From positions 28,088-87,631 of the forward strand of contig PGZC01000014.1 in the NCBI GenBank assembly GCA_002839995.1: a stretch of DNA of 59,544 nucleotides, read 5' to 3'. Each line of letters starts with the position of its first letter. Within the stretch, counting starts at the first letter, position 1. The notes under the pieces were generated by a model. That model was not told the origin of the DNA. It saw nothing but the letters and a program-made list of their open reading frames with translations, and searched no databases. A program made the translations under genes and the position numbers. Shown here piece by piece: positions 42,245 to 50,783 of this stretch. The DNA comes from Gammaproteobacteria bacterium HGW-Gammaproteobacteria-4 (lineage in GTDB: Bacteria > Pseudomonadota > Gammaproteobacteria > Xanthomonadales > Xanthomonadaceae).

Positions 42245-44635
42245 TCATGCTTCGCGCAGTGCTTCAGTCGGCGCGATCCGAAGCGCCCGCCGCAGCGGCA
42301 CGATGGCGGCGCATACCAACGCCGCCAGCATCACCGCCAGCGTTCCGAGCACGCTGAATCCGCCGACGCTGCTTTCGTCATACAGCGACTGGCTCAACGG
42401 GCTTGCCAACTGCACGGCCAGCGCGATGCCGAGCACGGCGCCAAGGCCGGACCACACAGCCAGACCGCCGGCCAACACGCGCACCACGTTGCTGGTGGAT
42501 GCACCCAAGGCGCGGCGCACGCCGATCTCGCGCACCCGCTGCGTCACCAGGCTGCCAAGCAGGGCCGCGAGCCCAGCCGAGGCCAGCACCAGGGCGATGC
42601 CGCCGAGCGGGGCGAACAGGCCGAGCACCATGCGCGTCCAGGCATTGGCGCGCCAGCGCAAATCGGCGAAGCTGCCGAGGTCGGTGAGCGCGATGTCGGG
42701 ATCGATGGCGCGAGCGATCTCGGCCACGCGAGCCGCCATTGCCGCGCCATCACCACGGACGCGCGCACTCACCGCCAGTTCGTAAACCGGCGCCTTCGCC
42801 ACCGGCACGAACACGCTGGGCCGATCCGACCCACCGACGCCGCCAAGCCGTACCGACTCGCTGACGCCGACCACCACATATTCGACTTCTCCACCCGAAT
42901 CGTGCAGCGCGAAGCGCCGCCCGACCGGGTCATCCGTACCAAACAGCGCCGTCGCGAAGGCCGGATCGATCACCGCCACCTTGCGCTGCTGGTCGATTTC
43001 CTCGGCAGTGAACCAGCGTCCACTGCGCAGGCCGAAGCCATAGACATCGCGGTAGCCCAGGTCTACCGGCGCGTAATCGGCATTCACCGTGACCTCGCCA
43101 TTGGCGACGTCGCGATTGGAGGTGAGCGCGACCGGAATGCTGCCCGACACGGTGACTGCAGCGAAGCCCGGATCCGCCGCCAGGGCCTCGCGCAGACGCT
43201 GCGCGAACGCCCCCTTTCCGGCTGGCATGCTGCTGTTGAACTGGGCCACGATCACCGACCCGGTATCCAGCCCCAGTCCGCGCTGCAACTGCATATGCGC
43301 GCCTTCGACCGCTTGCAGCGTCACCAGCACCGTCACCACCGCCAGCAGGGTCTGCAATCCGAACATCACCCGCCCGAAGCGCGACAGCGCGCCACCGGCC
43401 GTGCGCGCGCCGCTGCGCAGATCCTGCGCCAGATCACCGCGCCGCAACCGGCGCCAGGTCGGCAGGGTCAATACGCCCACCGCCAGCAGCGCGACAACAC
43501 CGGCAACTGCCAGCACCTTGGGCGACAGCTTCATCACGATGTACAGCGGCTGACCGTTGTCGTGCGTCCACAGATAGTGGTTCAGCGCATCCAACGCCCA
43601 TTGACTCGCCAGCAGCGCCAGCAGCCATCCGCCCGCTGCCAGGATCGCGCCCTGCACCAGCAGGCTGCCCAGCACCCGCCCCGAAGTCGCGCCCAGCGCA
43701 TGCCGGGTGGCGAGATCGCGCCCGCGTCCCAGCCACTGCACCAGCAACAGACCGCCGGCATTGCTGGCTGCCAGCACCATTACCAAGCCGGCGACCACGG
43801 TCAACACCAGCGCCAGCATCTGGGTAGCTGGATCGGAACTGCCGGTGCCGTCGAACACCAACTCGATGCGCAACGGCTTCTCGCGCGCGGCATTGCCCAG
43901 GCGACGCTCGCGCTCGCTTTGCCGCTCCGCCAATGCCGCCGCGATCGGCCCGAAACGGGTGGGATCCTCGATGCGCAGCACTGCCTGCCACGGCCGCGGC
44001 CAATGTTCGCTGAGCGCCGGCAGATGGACCGCGCGATAGACCTGCTGCTGAAACGGAAAGGCCCGTTGCGGCGGCAATACCCCGACCACCGTCACCGGCG
44101 TTCCATCGAGCCGGATGATCCTTCCCAGCACAGCCGGATCGGCAGCAAAGCGCGAACGCCACAACCGGTCGCCGATCACCACCACCGGCGCGGCATCGGC
44201 GGCGAAATCGGCGGCCGTGAAACCACGGCCCAAGGCCATCGGCCAGCCCAAAGCAGCAAAAAGATCGCCATCGAGCAACAGGCCGCTCACGCGCTCGGCA
44301 CGGGAGTCGTCACCGGCGCCTTCGCTGGCGACGTTGAAGTCGTTCCAGCGCAGCAGCGCGGCATCGGCCAGTCCCGGCACGTCGCGCCGCAGTGCCAGCG
44401 CTTCTTCGCCCGGCAACGACAGCGAACCGGCACTACCCTGACCGGCACCCAAGCCATAAAAGCCCTCGCTGCGGGTCGCTTCCGGCGCCACGCCGGACAC
44501 CGTTTCGACGATCGCGGCAATGCTGCCGACGCCCGCCAGGCCGCAAGCCAGGACAAAAACCACGGCGAGATTGGCCAGCGGCCGCGCCCGCAGCAGGCGC
44601 CAGGCATCGATCAGCGCGAAACGCAGGGCATTCAT
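42245..44635 (-). CDS. MacB-like ABC transporter permease (paralogue)
   Basis: A 796-residue permease, same layout as its neighbour: N-terminal helix (LANLAVVFVLACGLAGVGSIA), periplasmic core with LLLDGDLFAALGWPMALGRG, central helices (QMLALVLTVVAGLVMVLAAS; LATRHALGAT), second core, and C-terminal helices with VREIGVRRALGASTSNVVRV. ATG 44635 overlaps the ATPase stop (ATGA), so ATPase and permease are translationally coupled. The two permeases probably form a heterodimer, with each supplying coupling helices to the ATPase. Cargo unknown. Confidence 0.9.
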   Translation of the reverse strand: MNALRFALIDAWRLLRARPLANLAVVFVLACGLAGVGSIAAIVETVSGVAPEATRSEGFYGLGAGQGSAGSLSLPGEEALALRRDVPGLADAALLRWNDFNVASEGAGDDSRAERVSGLLLDGDLFAALGWPMALGRGFTAADFAADAAPVVVIGDRLWRSRFAADPAVLGRIIRLDGTPVTVVGVLPPQRAFPFQQQVYRAVHLPALSEHWPRPWQAVLRIEDPTRFGPIAAALAERQSERERRLGNAAREKPLRIELVFDGTGSSDPATQMLALVLTVVAGLVMVLAASNAGGLLLVQWLGRGRDLATRHALGATSGRVLGSLLVQGAILAAGGWLLALLASQWALDALNHYLWTHDNGQPLYIVMKLSPKVLAVAGVVALLAVGVLTLPTWRRLRRGDLAQDLRSGARTAGGALSRFGRVMFGLQTLLAVVTVLVTLQAVEGAHMQLQRGLGLDTGSVIVAQFNSSMPAGKGAFAQRLREALAADPGFAAVTVSGSIPVALTSNRDVANGEVTVNADYAPVDLGYRDVYGFGLRSGRWFTAEEIDQQRKVAVIDPAFATALFGTDDPVGRRFALHDSGGEVEYVVVGVSESVRLGGVGGSDRPSVFVPVAKAPVYELAVSARVRGDGAAMAARVAEIARAIDPDIALTDLGSFADLRWRANAWTRMVLGLFAPLGGIALVLASAGLAALLGSLVTQRVREIGVRRALGASTSNVVRVLAGGLAVWSGLGAVLGIALAVQLASPLSQSLYDESSVGGFSVLGTLAVMLAALVCAAIVPLRRALRIAPTEALREA

Positions 44636-45459
44636 GGTGCCTCGCCTTCGCTGTTCGCAGCCTGCGCGGCACCGGCGACCCGCGCCTGCAACTCCACCCG
44701 TGGTTCGCGTGTGCGGGCAATCTGCGCATCGAGCCGCGATGCTTCTTCGTGGCGCAGGCGATGCAGGGTTTCTTCGTCGACCACCTGGCCATCGAACATG
44801 AATATCTTGCGCTGCGCGAAATCGGCATAGCGGCTGTCGTGGGTGACCATGCAGATCGTCGCGCCGCCCTTGTGCAGTTCGTCGAGCAGGGCCATCACCG
44901 CCTCGCCGTTCTTGGAATCGAGGTTGCCGGTCGGTTCGTCGGCGAGCAGGATCGAGGGTTTGCCGACCAGAGCGCGGGCCACCGCGATGCGTTGTTGCTG
45001 GCCGCCGGAGAGCTGCGCCGGGTAGTGCTTCAGGCGGTGCGCCATGCCGACCCGTTCCAGTGCTTCGTGTACGCGCTCGCGGCGCTCGGCCTTGCCGACG
45101 CCGTCGCGGTAGGTCAGCGGCAGTTCGACGTTCTCGAACACGCTGAGATCGCCAATCAGGTTGAACGCCTGGAAGATGAAACCGATCTCGCGGTTGCGGA
45201 TGCGCGCGCGCTCGCTGGCGCCGATGTTCTGCACCGGCGTGCCGTTGAGCGTGTAGGCGCCGGCGCTGGCGGTATCGAGCAGGCCGAGAATTGCCAGCAA
45301 GGTCGATTTGCCGCAACCTGACGGCCCGGAAATCGACACGTACTCGCCTTTGGCGATGTCGAAATGCACGCCTGCCAGGGCGTGGGTTTCGACCTCGTCG
45401 GTGTAGAACACCTTGGTGATGTCGGTGAGCTGGATGAGGTAGGTCGTGGCGTTGTTCAT
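44632..45459 (-). CDS. MacB/LolD-type ABC ATPase
   Basis: A 275-residue ATPase driving the two permeases. Walker A GPSGCGKST, Q-loop IFQAFNLIGDLSVFENVELP, signature LSGGQQQRIAVARALV, Walker B ILLADEPTGNLDS, and H-loop VTHDSRYADF are all intact. The last ~45 residues (LHRLRHEEASRLDAQIARTR) extend beyond typical LolD and may be a regulatory tail. GGGAAACT precedes the ATG but no strong ribosome binding site. It lies between the adaptor and permease genes; the 170-base gap to hlyD holds a REPIN. Confidence 0.94.
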   Translation of the reverse strand: MNNATTYLIQLTDITKVFYTDEVETHALAGVHFDIAKGEYVSISGPSGCGKSTLLAILGLLDTASAGAYTLNGTPVQNIGASERARIRNREIGFIFQAFNLIGDLSVFENVELPLTYRDGVGKAERRERVHEALERVGMAHRLKHYPAQLSGGQQQRIAVARALVGKPSILLADEPTGNLDSKNGEAVMALLDELHKGGATICMVTHDSRYADFAQRKIFMFDGQVVDEETLHRLRHEEASRLDAQIARTREPRVELQARVAGAAQAANSEGEAP

Positions 45460-45523
45460 CGAAAGTTTCCTTGAGATTTTCCGTATCCTGAAAGCATCCG
45501 CAAAAGCATCGTAAAGCCCGTTT

Positions 45524-45595
45524 GTAGGAGCCCACCCTGTGGGCGACCGGCAAGCGATATCGCCGCATCGGGTCGCCCACAGGGTGGGCTCCTAC
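45524..45595. repeat. REPIN between adaptor and ATPase genes
   Basis: Forward REP 45524-45547 and reverse REP 45572-45595, 24-base loop. Inside an operon such a hairpin could lower downstream expression or stabilise the upstream mRNA. Confidence 0.85.
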
Positions 45596-45630
45596 AGGGG
45601 GCGTCGTGGTTTTGGCGATTGCACGTGCCC

Positions 45631-46884
45631 CTATTCGATCTTGAGGCGGTCATAGGCATCCCACTGCGAGGTGTCGGACAAAACGATCCGGTCGCCCACG
45701 CTGAGGCCACCAGCAATTTCGATCTGGCTCACCGAGGCCCGGCCCAGCTTCACCGGCACCCGCAGCGCGCGATCAGAGTCGGCTTCGAGCCGGAACAGGC
45801 GTACCTCGCTTTCCGGCTGCCCATAGGCCGGCCGGCCGACGTACAGCACGTCGCTCAGACGCTCGATTTCGATGGTGCCGTCCACGCTCAGGTCGGGGCG
45901 CGCACCAGCCGGCAGTGCGCCGGTCAGCTCCACATCCACCTGCACGCTGCCGTTGATCACCGCCGGATCGATGCGGATCACCTGCCCGGCCACGATGCCG
46001 TTGCGCGTGTCCACGCGCACGCTCTGGCCGAACGCGACATCGCGCACCTGGGTTTCCGGAATACGCAGCTCCGCCATCAGATCGCCGGGTTTGGCCACCC
46101 GTGCCAGGTTGATGCCGGCGGTCACCTGCTGGCCCTCCTGCACCGGCACCTGTTGCAGCACCCCGGCAATCCCGGCTTTCAGATGCAGGCCGTCGGCCTG
46201 GCGACGGCGCAACTCGGCGGCATTGCGCAGTTGATCCAGCCGTGCACGGTCGGCGGCCAACTGCGCGGCGATGGTCTGTTCGAACTTGGCGATGCGCTCC
46301 TGCTCGATGCCGGTGCGCAGCTTGAGCTGCTCGGTCGCCAGTTCGCTGCGCCGCGCCTGGATGCGCGAGATGATGCCGCTCGCGGCAAGGTCGCGCTCGG
46401 CTTCGGCCTGCAGGCGCGCGGATTCGTAGTCGGATTTCACCCCGGCCAGATTGGCGCGCTGATCCAGCAACTGGCTTTCCAGGGTCATCCGGTGCGCCTG
46501 ATAGTCGGCTTCGGCCGCCTTGAGCGCGGCCTCGGCGCCGAGTTGCAAGTCGATCACCTCGGGATTGCTCAACTCCAGGATGACGGTGTCGGCCTGCACC
46601 TGCGCACCGGGCTTGACCACGATGCGTTCGACGCGTGCGTTGGTCTCGGCGGCGATCCAGCGGATTTCACGCGGCACCAGGGTGCCCGGGCCACGCACCT
46701 CGCGCAGCATGTCGCCGCGCTTGACGGTATCGAGCCACAGGCTGGAACCCGCCACGCCGGGCGCGGCCGGCTCCAGCGACGCCACCGCCCAACCGGCGAG
46801 CAGCACGGCAGCCGCAGCGGCGGCGAGGTAGATGACACGACGGCGCTGGGCGCGTCGTTTGAGATCGGGGCGATGAATATCCAT
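45631..46884 (-). CDS. HlyD/MacA-type periplasmic adaptor
   Basis: A 417-residue membrane-fusion protein linking the inner-membrane ABC exporter to an outer-membrane channel. One N-terminal helix (VIYLAAAAAAVLLAGWAVASL), a lipoyl-like strand pair split around a long coiled coil (about residues 115-245, e.g. EAALKAAEADYQAHRMTLES and LAADRARLDQLRNAAELRRR), then beta-barrel and membrane-proximal domains (GQSVRVDTRNGIVAGQVIRI; VGRPAYG). First gene of the exporter operon. The sigma-54 promoter at 46895-46910 would start transcription at or within a base or two of this ATG, implying a leaderless or very short-leader mRNA. Confidence 0.9.
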   Translation of the reverse strand: MDIHRPDLKRRAQRRRVIYLAAAAAAVLLAGWAVASLEPAAPGVAGSSLWLDTVKRGDMLREVRGPGTLVPREIRWIAAETNARVERIVVKPGAQVQADTVILELSNPEVIDLQLGAEAALKAAEADYQAHRMTLESQLLDQRANLAGVKSDYESARLQAEAERDLAASGIISRIQARRSELATEQLKLRTGIEQERIAKFEQTIAAQLAADRARLDQLRNAAELRRRQADGLHLKAGIAGVLQQVPVQEGQQVTAGINLARVAKPGDLMAELRIPETQVRDVAFGQSVRVDTRNGIVAGQVIRIDPAVINGSVQVDVELTGALPAGARPDLSVDGTIEIERLSDVLYVGRPAYGQPESEVRLFRLEADSDRALRVPVKLGRASVSQIEIAGGLSVGDRIVLSDTSQWDAYDRLKIE

Positions 46885-46894
46885 GCCCCGGCAT

Positions 46895-46910
46895 TGCAAC
46901 CGGCATGCCA
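46895..46910 (-). promoter_or_regulatory. Sigma-54 promoter of exporter operon
   Basis: Minus-strand TGGCATG-CCGG-TTGCA, matching the -24/-12 consensus TGGCACG-N4-TTGCA with one difference. It lies 11 bases before the adaptor ATG. An NtrC-family activator gene is on the same strand 13 kb downstream. Confidence 0.8.
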
Positions 46911-46964
46911 AGCGATCGCCGCATTACCGATCAACAACTTGCGTACGACGGCCTTGATGCCAGC

Positions 46965-46998
46965 GTCCACTCCCGAACCGGGGTGTCCGCTAGTGAAC
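46965..46998. promoter_or_regulatory. Tandem enhancer boxes GTCC-N6-GAAC
   Basis: Two copies, 46965-46978 (GTCCACTCCCGAAC) and 46985-46998 (GTCCGCTAGTGAAC), exactly 20 bases apart, so on the same helix face, and centred about 80 bases upstream of the sigma-54 promoter. This is the position and arrangement expected of upstream activator sites for an NtrC-type dimer pair. Confidence 0.7.
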
Positions 46999-47009
46999 AT
47001 CATGGCAAC

Positions 47010-47309
47010 GTCGGATCCGCGCCTGCGGCGCTTGATCCGACCTACGCATAAGCTCATGTAGGTCGGTTCAAGCCGCGCAGCGGCGGAACCGACGCCAAGG
47101 CCTATTCCAATGACGCGTAAGCTCATCTACGCGCAAGCTCATGCAGGTCGGTTCAAGCCGCGCAGCGGCGGAACCGACGCCGATGCCTATTCCAATGACG
47201 CGCAAGCTCATCTACGCGCAAGCTCATGCAGGTCGGTTCAAGCCGCGCAGCGGCGGAACCGACGCCAAGGCCTATTCCGATGTGGCTGGAATGGGCGGGT
47301 CGCAATGTC
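47010..47309. repeat. GTCGG repeat and 85-bp tandem array
   Basis: A hairpin copy (47010-47045, GTCGGATCCGCGCCTGCGGC) is followed by three head-to-tail units of exactly 85 bases beginning at 47055, 47140 and 47225 (third unit partial). Each unit contains GGTCGGTTCAAGCCGCGCAG with CGGCGGAACCGAC, itself a palindrome, plus TATTCCAATGACGCG and AAGCTCATCTACGCGCAAGC. Together with 47310-47394 this 510-base gap holds no gene. Confidence 0.9.
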
Positions 47310-47340
47310 GCCGGATCGGGCTTGTTCAACCCGCCCCAAC

Positions 47341-47370
47341 CGCCGGGCGCACCCCTGTTTGCGCCCGGCG
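47341..47370 (-). terminator. Strong hairpin downstream of protease cluster
   Basis: CGCCGGGCGCA, loop CCCCTGTT, TGCGCCCGGCG: a perfect 11-bp GC stem 25 bases after the stop of the 86-residue gene. No U-tract on either strand, so it may be a Rho-independent-like pause or mRNA 3' stabiliser. Confidence 0.55.
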
Positions 47371-47394
47371 TCCCCTGTCGGTCAACGCGTTGGA

Positions 47395-47655
47395 TCAATG
47401 CCGCGAATACGACGCGGCACCGGCCTCGTCCATGACCACCGACTGATAACCTTCCTGTCCTTCGCCATCGCTCATCGCAAATGCCTGCTGCGCGTCCGCG
47501 CGATTGCTGAGCGATTGCAGCAACGCCTCGCTCGGCGGACCGGCATCCACGGCAACGATGTCGGCCATGCTGCCAGCCGCCTGACGCACCATCGACGGAT
47601 CGTGGGGCTGTAGTGCCGCGCGCTCCGATTCACTGGTTTCAATGACGATTTTCAT
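47395..47655 (-). CDS. 86-residue protein downstream of protease, unrecognised
   Basis: Starts with ATG 47655 preceded by an excellent GGAGGAG site, 14 bases after the protease stop, so it is the third gene of the protease operon. Acidic and Ala/Ser-rich: MKIVIETSESERAALQPHDP, then IVAVDAGPPSEALLQSLSNR, ending DEAGAASYSRH. No membrane segment or signal peptide. It lies within a longer frame (to 48384) that overlaps the protease and is spurious. I do not recognise the family. Position suggests a substrate, cofactor or inhibitor of the protease; that is conjecture. Confidence 0.65.
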   Translation of the reverse strand: MKIVIETSESERAALQPHDPSMVRQAAGSMADIVAVDAGPPSEALLQSLSNRADAQQAFAMSDGEGQEGYQSVVMDEAGAASYSRH

Positions 47656-47669
47656 GTCCGCTCCTCCGA

Positions 47670-49481
47670 TTACCAGCCCAGCACCGCGTAACGTGCTTCG
47701 ATCTGCACTTCCGCGTTGGTGAGGTTGCTGATGTCGATCCAGTAGGTGATGAAACGATCCGACGCGCGCTCGACCCGCACATTGAAGTCGATCTGCGGCG
47801 CACCGGGCCGTGGCGACAGTGGCACCACGTTCCACAACACATGCAGGTGTTCCGGCCAGCTGTGGGTGAACCAGCGCCGGGTGGCGTTGGCCGGCAGCGA
47901 ACCGGTGAACTGCACGCCGAGCCATTCGCGCTGCTGCAACGCCGATGCGATCAACTGGCGCAGGTTCGGCCGGTTGCCGATCCGTTGCGTCCGCGGCCGC
48001 CCCGGGGCGTCCGTTTGCGGCGAACCGGTGGCACGCAGCAATGCGCGGGCGCGGGTCGGGCTCAGCAACGGGCGTTGCCGCGCACGCAACGCGCCTTGCA
48101 CGCAGGCCACCGCGCCGACCACGATCGGCGATGCGCTCGACGTGCCGCTGAACTGATCCGTGTACCACAGATCCTCGTTGGCGCCGCCCTGCAAATCGCC
48201 ATAGCCGCAGGTGGTGACTTCGCGGCCCCAGCCCTGCGCGTCGATGGATGAGCCGAAGTTCGAGAAATCCAGACGCGAACGATCCGGGCCGTGATTGCGC
48301 CCGTGCGTCCCCGGCGGCGGCGCGCCGGCGCCGATCAGGATCGATCCCGAATCGGCCAGGTTGCGGTTGAACGGATTGCGCCACGTCGCCGGGAATCCAT
48401 TCGGACGCGTGTTGTACAGCGGATCGTCCAGATTTTCCGCACCGTTGCCGGCCGCGGACATCACGATCACGCCGCGCATCACCGCGAAACGGATCGCAGC
48501 GAAATCATCGGGCCACCATTCGATGGCGATGAAACCGCGCTGGCCCTGCGGTGCGCTGAAGTTGAAGCGCGGCCCGGGCCGGTGCAACTCGATCAGGATC
48601 ACATCGCCCTTCTTCGATAGCTGCGCCGCTTGCCGGATTGCGCCGGCACTGCCGGTGCCGCCGAAGATCGATACCCCGCGCACCCGCGCGTCGGGGCAGA
48701 TGCCGGTGATACCGAAATTGTTGCGGTCGCCGCCGAGCACGCCGATCACCGCCGTGCCGTGATTGCGCCAGCCGATGTCGGTCGTCGGTGTACCGCCGAC
48801 CACGCCGCCCTGGTTCTGGTGCAGATCCTCATGCGCGAACCGCCACGCACCCTCGATGTCGATGATGCCGATACCGGCGCCGCGCCCACCTGCCACGGTG
48901 GCCGCATAAAGCGCGTCGATGCCGCCTGGCGCTGCGTTCAGGTAACCTTGCCGCGCGGTGAAGTTGGCGGTGATCGGCGGCGCATCGGCCTCCAGCGACT
49001 GCATGATGTTGACCCACTCGCCGCCCGTCGCGCCCCCCCCGGTCTCCGCGACCGCGCGTTGTTGCGAGGGATAAGCCGGCGGCTTCACGTACGCCGATTC
49101 CACCGATTTGCACTGCGCCAGTTGCGCCACCAGTTCATCCAGCGATTCGTCGGCGGCATCGACCTTGTAGTACAGCGATAGATCGGGCACCTCGCCCAGC
49201 GTCTGCGCGTCCGCTGCCGGCATTTCTGCCGCCATGCTGGCACGCTCCTGCTGCAAGCGATCTTCGCTGTCGCCGAACAACGGCACCATGGTGGCGTCGA
49301 GCTTCTTGAGCACTTTGTCCAGATCGCTCACGTCGGCGCCGCTGAGCGAACTGATGGTGGTTTGATGGGACCGCAGGTTCGCCTCGCTATGTGCCACCAC
49401 GATCAACTCGCGCGGTGCGAGCCCGTACGGCGGCTGGAACGGATTGGACCCGGATTCCCGATCCGATGATTTCTTGGCCAT
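47670..49481 (-). CDS. Subtilisin-like (S8) serine protease without signal peptide
   Basis: A 603-residue protease. The catalytic triad is intact: Asp in IGIIDIEGAWRF, His in WRNHGTAVIGVLGG, Ser in FSGTSSASPIVVGA; the oxyanion Asn is in MSAAGNGAEN. Residues 1-165 form a propeptide-like domain beginning PRELIVVAHSEANLRSH and ending SVESAYVKPPAYPSQQ. A C-terminal ~110-residue beta-rich domain (QFTGSLPANATRRWFTHSWP; FNVRVERASDRFITYWIDI) resembles P-domain-like extensions. There is no signal peptide or export signal, which is unusual for S8 enzymes; it may be intracellular or leave by a non-Sec route. Flanked by a free copy of its own propeptide-like domain. Confidence 0.92.
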   Translation of the reverse strand: MAKKSSDRESGSNPFQPPYGLAPRELIVVAHSEANLRSHQTTISSLSGADVSDLDKVLKKLDATMVPLFGDSEDRLQQERASMAAEMPAADAQTLGEVPDLSLYYKVDAADESLDELVAQLAQCKSVESAYVKPPAYPSQQRAVAETGGGATGGEWVNIMQSLEADAPPITANFTARQGYLNAAPGGIDALYAATVAGGRGAGIGIIDIEGAWRFAHEDLHQNQGGVVGGTPTTDIGWRNHGTAVIGVLGGDRNNFGITGICPDARVRGVSIFGGTGSAGAIRQAAQLSKKGDVILIELHRPGPRFNFSAPQGQRGFIAIEWWPDDFAAIRFAVMRGVIVMSAAGNGAENLDDPLYNTRPNGFPATWRNPFNRNLADSGSILIGAGAPPPGTHGRNHGPDRSRLDFSNFGSSIDAQGWGREVTTCGYGDLQGGANEDLWYTDQFSGTSSASPIVVGAVACVQGALRARQRPLLSPTRARALLRATGSPQTDAPGRPRTQRIGNRPNLRQLIASALQQREWLGVQFTGSLPANATRRWFTHSWPEHLHVLWNVVPLSPRPGAPQIDFNVRVERASDRFITYWIDISNLTNAEVQIEARYAVLGW

Positions 49482-49508
49482 GACATGTACCTCGATTCTT
49501 CGATCCGA

Positions 49509-49802
49509 CTAGAAGGGGAGTTCCGCTGCCGGCTTGACGTACGCCGCGTCGATGCCACGCAACGCGAGCAACGCGACCGCCAGGCGAGCACCTTCGTCAT
49601 CGTCACGGACCTGCGCCACGAACCAGCGCGACAACTCGGGATCGGGCATGCCCGGATGTTGCAATTGCAGGGTCGTCCCTGCCTGCGCGAGCACATTCCG
49701 CAATTGCGCTGCATCCGTACCGGACGCAGCCCCCCTGCGCCAGCGTTCAGCGAGTTCGCTATCGAGTTGTACGACCACTTCCACGTTGCGCATCCCGTGC
49801 AT
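49509..49802 (-). CDS. Stand-alone propeptide-like protein (I9-like) beside the protease
   Basis: Up to 97 residues (94 if the second ATG at 49793 is used). Its line-up with the N-terminal domain of the neighbouring protease is clear: NVEVVVQLDSELAERW against RELIVVAHSEANLRSH, DAAQLRNVLAQAGTTL against DLDKVLKKLDATMVPL, and RGIDAAYVKPAAELP against KSVESAYVKPPAYP. It stops where the catalytic domain would begin. Free-standing propeptide homologues can act as inhibitors or folding chaperones of subtilases; that role is inferred. It is the first gene of the protease operon, 27 bases before the protease. Confidence 0.75.
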   Translation of the reverse strand: MHGMRNVEVVVQLDSELAERWRRGAASGTDAAQLRNVLAQAGTTLQLQHPGMPDPELSRWFVAQVRDDDEGARLAVALLALRGIDAAYVKPAAELPF

Positions 49803-49896
49803 CGGTGACGAATGCGCACCCTAGCGCCGCAGCATTCGGGTAGCGCGGGATTTTGTGCGCGACACCGTGATTTTTGTGCGCGGTGTTCTGCGATCG

Positions 49897-49970
49897 GTCG
49901 CCCACAGGGTGGGCTCCTACAAAAAGCTGCCGTTCGCGCGTTTTCTGCAGGAGCCCACCCTGTGGGCGAC
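49897..49970. repeat. REPIN between regulator and protease operon
   Basis: Reverse REP 49897-49920 and forward REP 49947-49970 (one variant base, GCAGGAG), 26-base loop. Confidence 0.85.
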
Positions 49971-50000
49971 ACCAGGCATTGGGCTCGCCAATGGCTTCAA

Positions 50001-50783
50001 TCAACCCACCTCACGCTGACGGTGGCGGAACGCGCTGGGCGAACAACCGGCGTGCTGACGAAACTGGCTGGCGAAATGCGATGGGTCGCGAAAGCCCACA
50101 CAGAACGCGATTTCGGTAATCGGCGCGTCGGTGCGTTCGAGCATGTCCACCGCGCGGCGCATCCGCTGTGCGCTCAGATACTGGCGAAAGGTCACCCCGT
50201 GTTCCTCATGAAAGGCGCGGCTGAACTCGCTTCGACTCAAATCGCAACAACGCGCAACGTCCGCTTCGGAAATTTTCTCGTGCAGATGCGCATCCACGTA
50301 ACGGCACGCTTTCGCGGTGCGCGGCTGCTCGGCATCCCGTGCAGCAAAGCGCGCGCCCATCGGCACCGCCGGGGTCGGCATCGCATTCGCGCGGCTGCCG
50401 TCCGCGTCGCGCGCCGTTGCCGCCTTGCGCAGCCAATGCATGCGCTGCAGCAACGAGTCGGCGGAAACCGGCTTGATCAGCACGTCCCAGACGCGTGCGC
50501 GCAAGGCCCACAGCAGGACTCCGTCGTAACACGGCTCGACCAGCATCAGCACCGGGATGTTGGCGTGTTCGTTGCGCACGCGCAGCAACGCACGCAAACC
50601 GCGCGTATCGGGATAATCGAAATCGAACACGATCAATGCCGGTTGAATCTCGCGCACCGTTGCCAGCAACCCGTCATCGCCGCGCACGACCGCCAGCCGG
50701 CACGCCGAAGCCAGTTCGCGCATCGGCCCGTGCGAACGTCGGCGCAGGCAGTGATCGACCCACAGGGCATCGACCCCGTTCAT
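50001..50783 (-). CDS. Response regulator with AraC-type HTH output
   Basis: A 260-residue regulator. Residues about 1-115 form a receiver-like domain (phospho-acceptor candidate Asp in ALIVFDFDYPDTRGL; Lys in VLIKPVSADSL). The usual N-terminal acidic pair is not obvious, so it may be an atypical receiver. The C-terminal ~100 residues are an AraC/XylS double HTH (YVDAHLHEKISEADVARCC; ITEIAFCVGFRDPSHFASQF; GCSPSAFRHRQ). No kinase gene is adjacent. Same strand as, and upstream of, the protease cluster, with a REPIN between, so it is a candidate regulator of that cluster. ATG 50783 has GAGGG upstream. Confidence 0.85.
   Translation of the reverse strand: MNGVDALWVDHCLRRRSHGPMRELASACRLAVVRGDDGLLATVREIQPALIVFDFDYPDTRGLRALLRVRNEHANIPVLMLVEPCYDGVLLWALRARVWDVLIKPVSADSLLQRMHWLRKAATARDADGSRANAMPTPAVPMGARFAARDAEQPRTAKACRYVDAHLHEKISEADVARCCDLSRSEFSRAFHEEHGVTFRQYLSAQRMRRAVDMLERTDAPITEIAFCVGFRDPSHFASQFRQHAGCSPSAFRHRQREVG

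Noticed and set aside
42218-44830. 870-codon open frame on the plus strand opposite the permease gene
   Set aside because: Its translation is Gln/His/Arg-rich with no family features; it is an antisense shadow of a GC-rich gene whose minus-strand product has clear permease motifs.
47055-47309. CRISPR-like array
   Set aside because: The whole 85-base unit is repeated, with no unique spacers, and no cas genes are nearby.
47656-48384. Upstream extension of the 86-residue gene as a 329-residue protein
   Set aside because: The extension is an out-of-frame shadow of the protease gene; the ATG at 47655 has a strong ribosome binding site.
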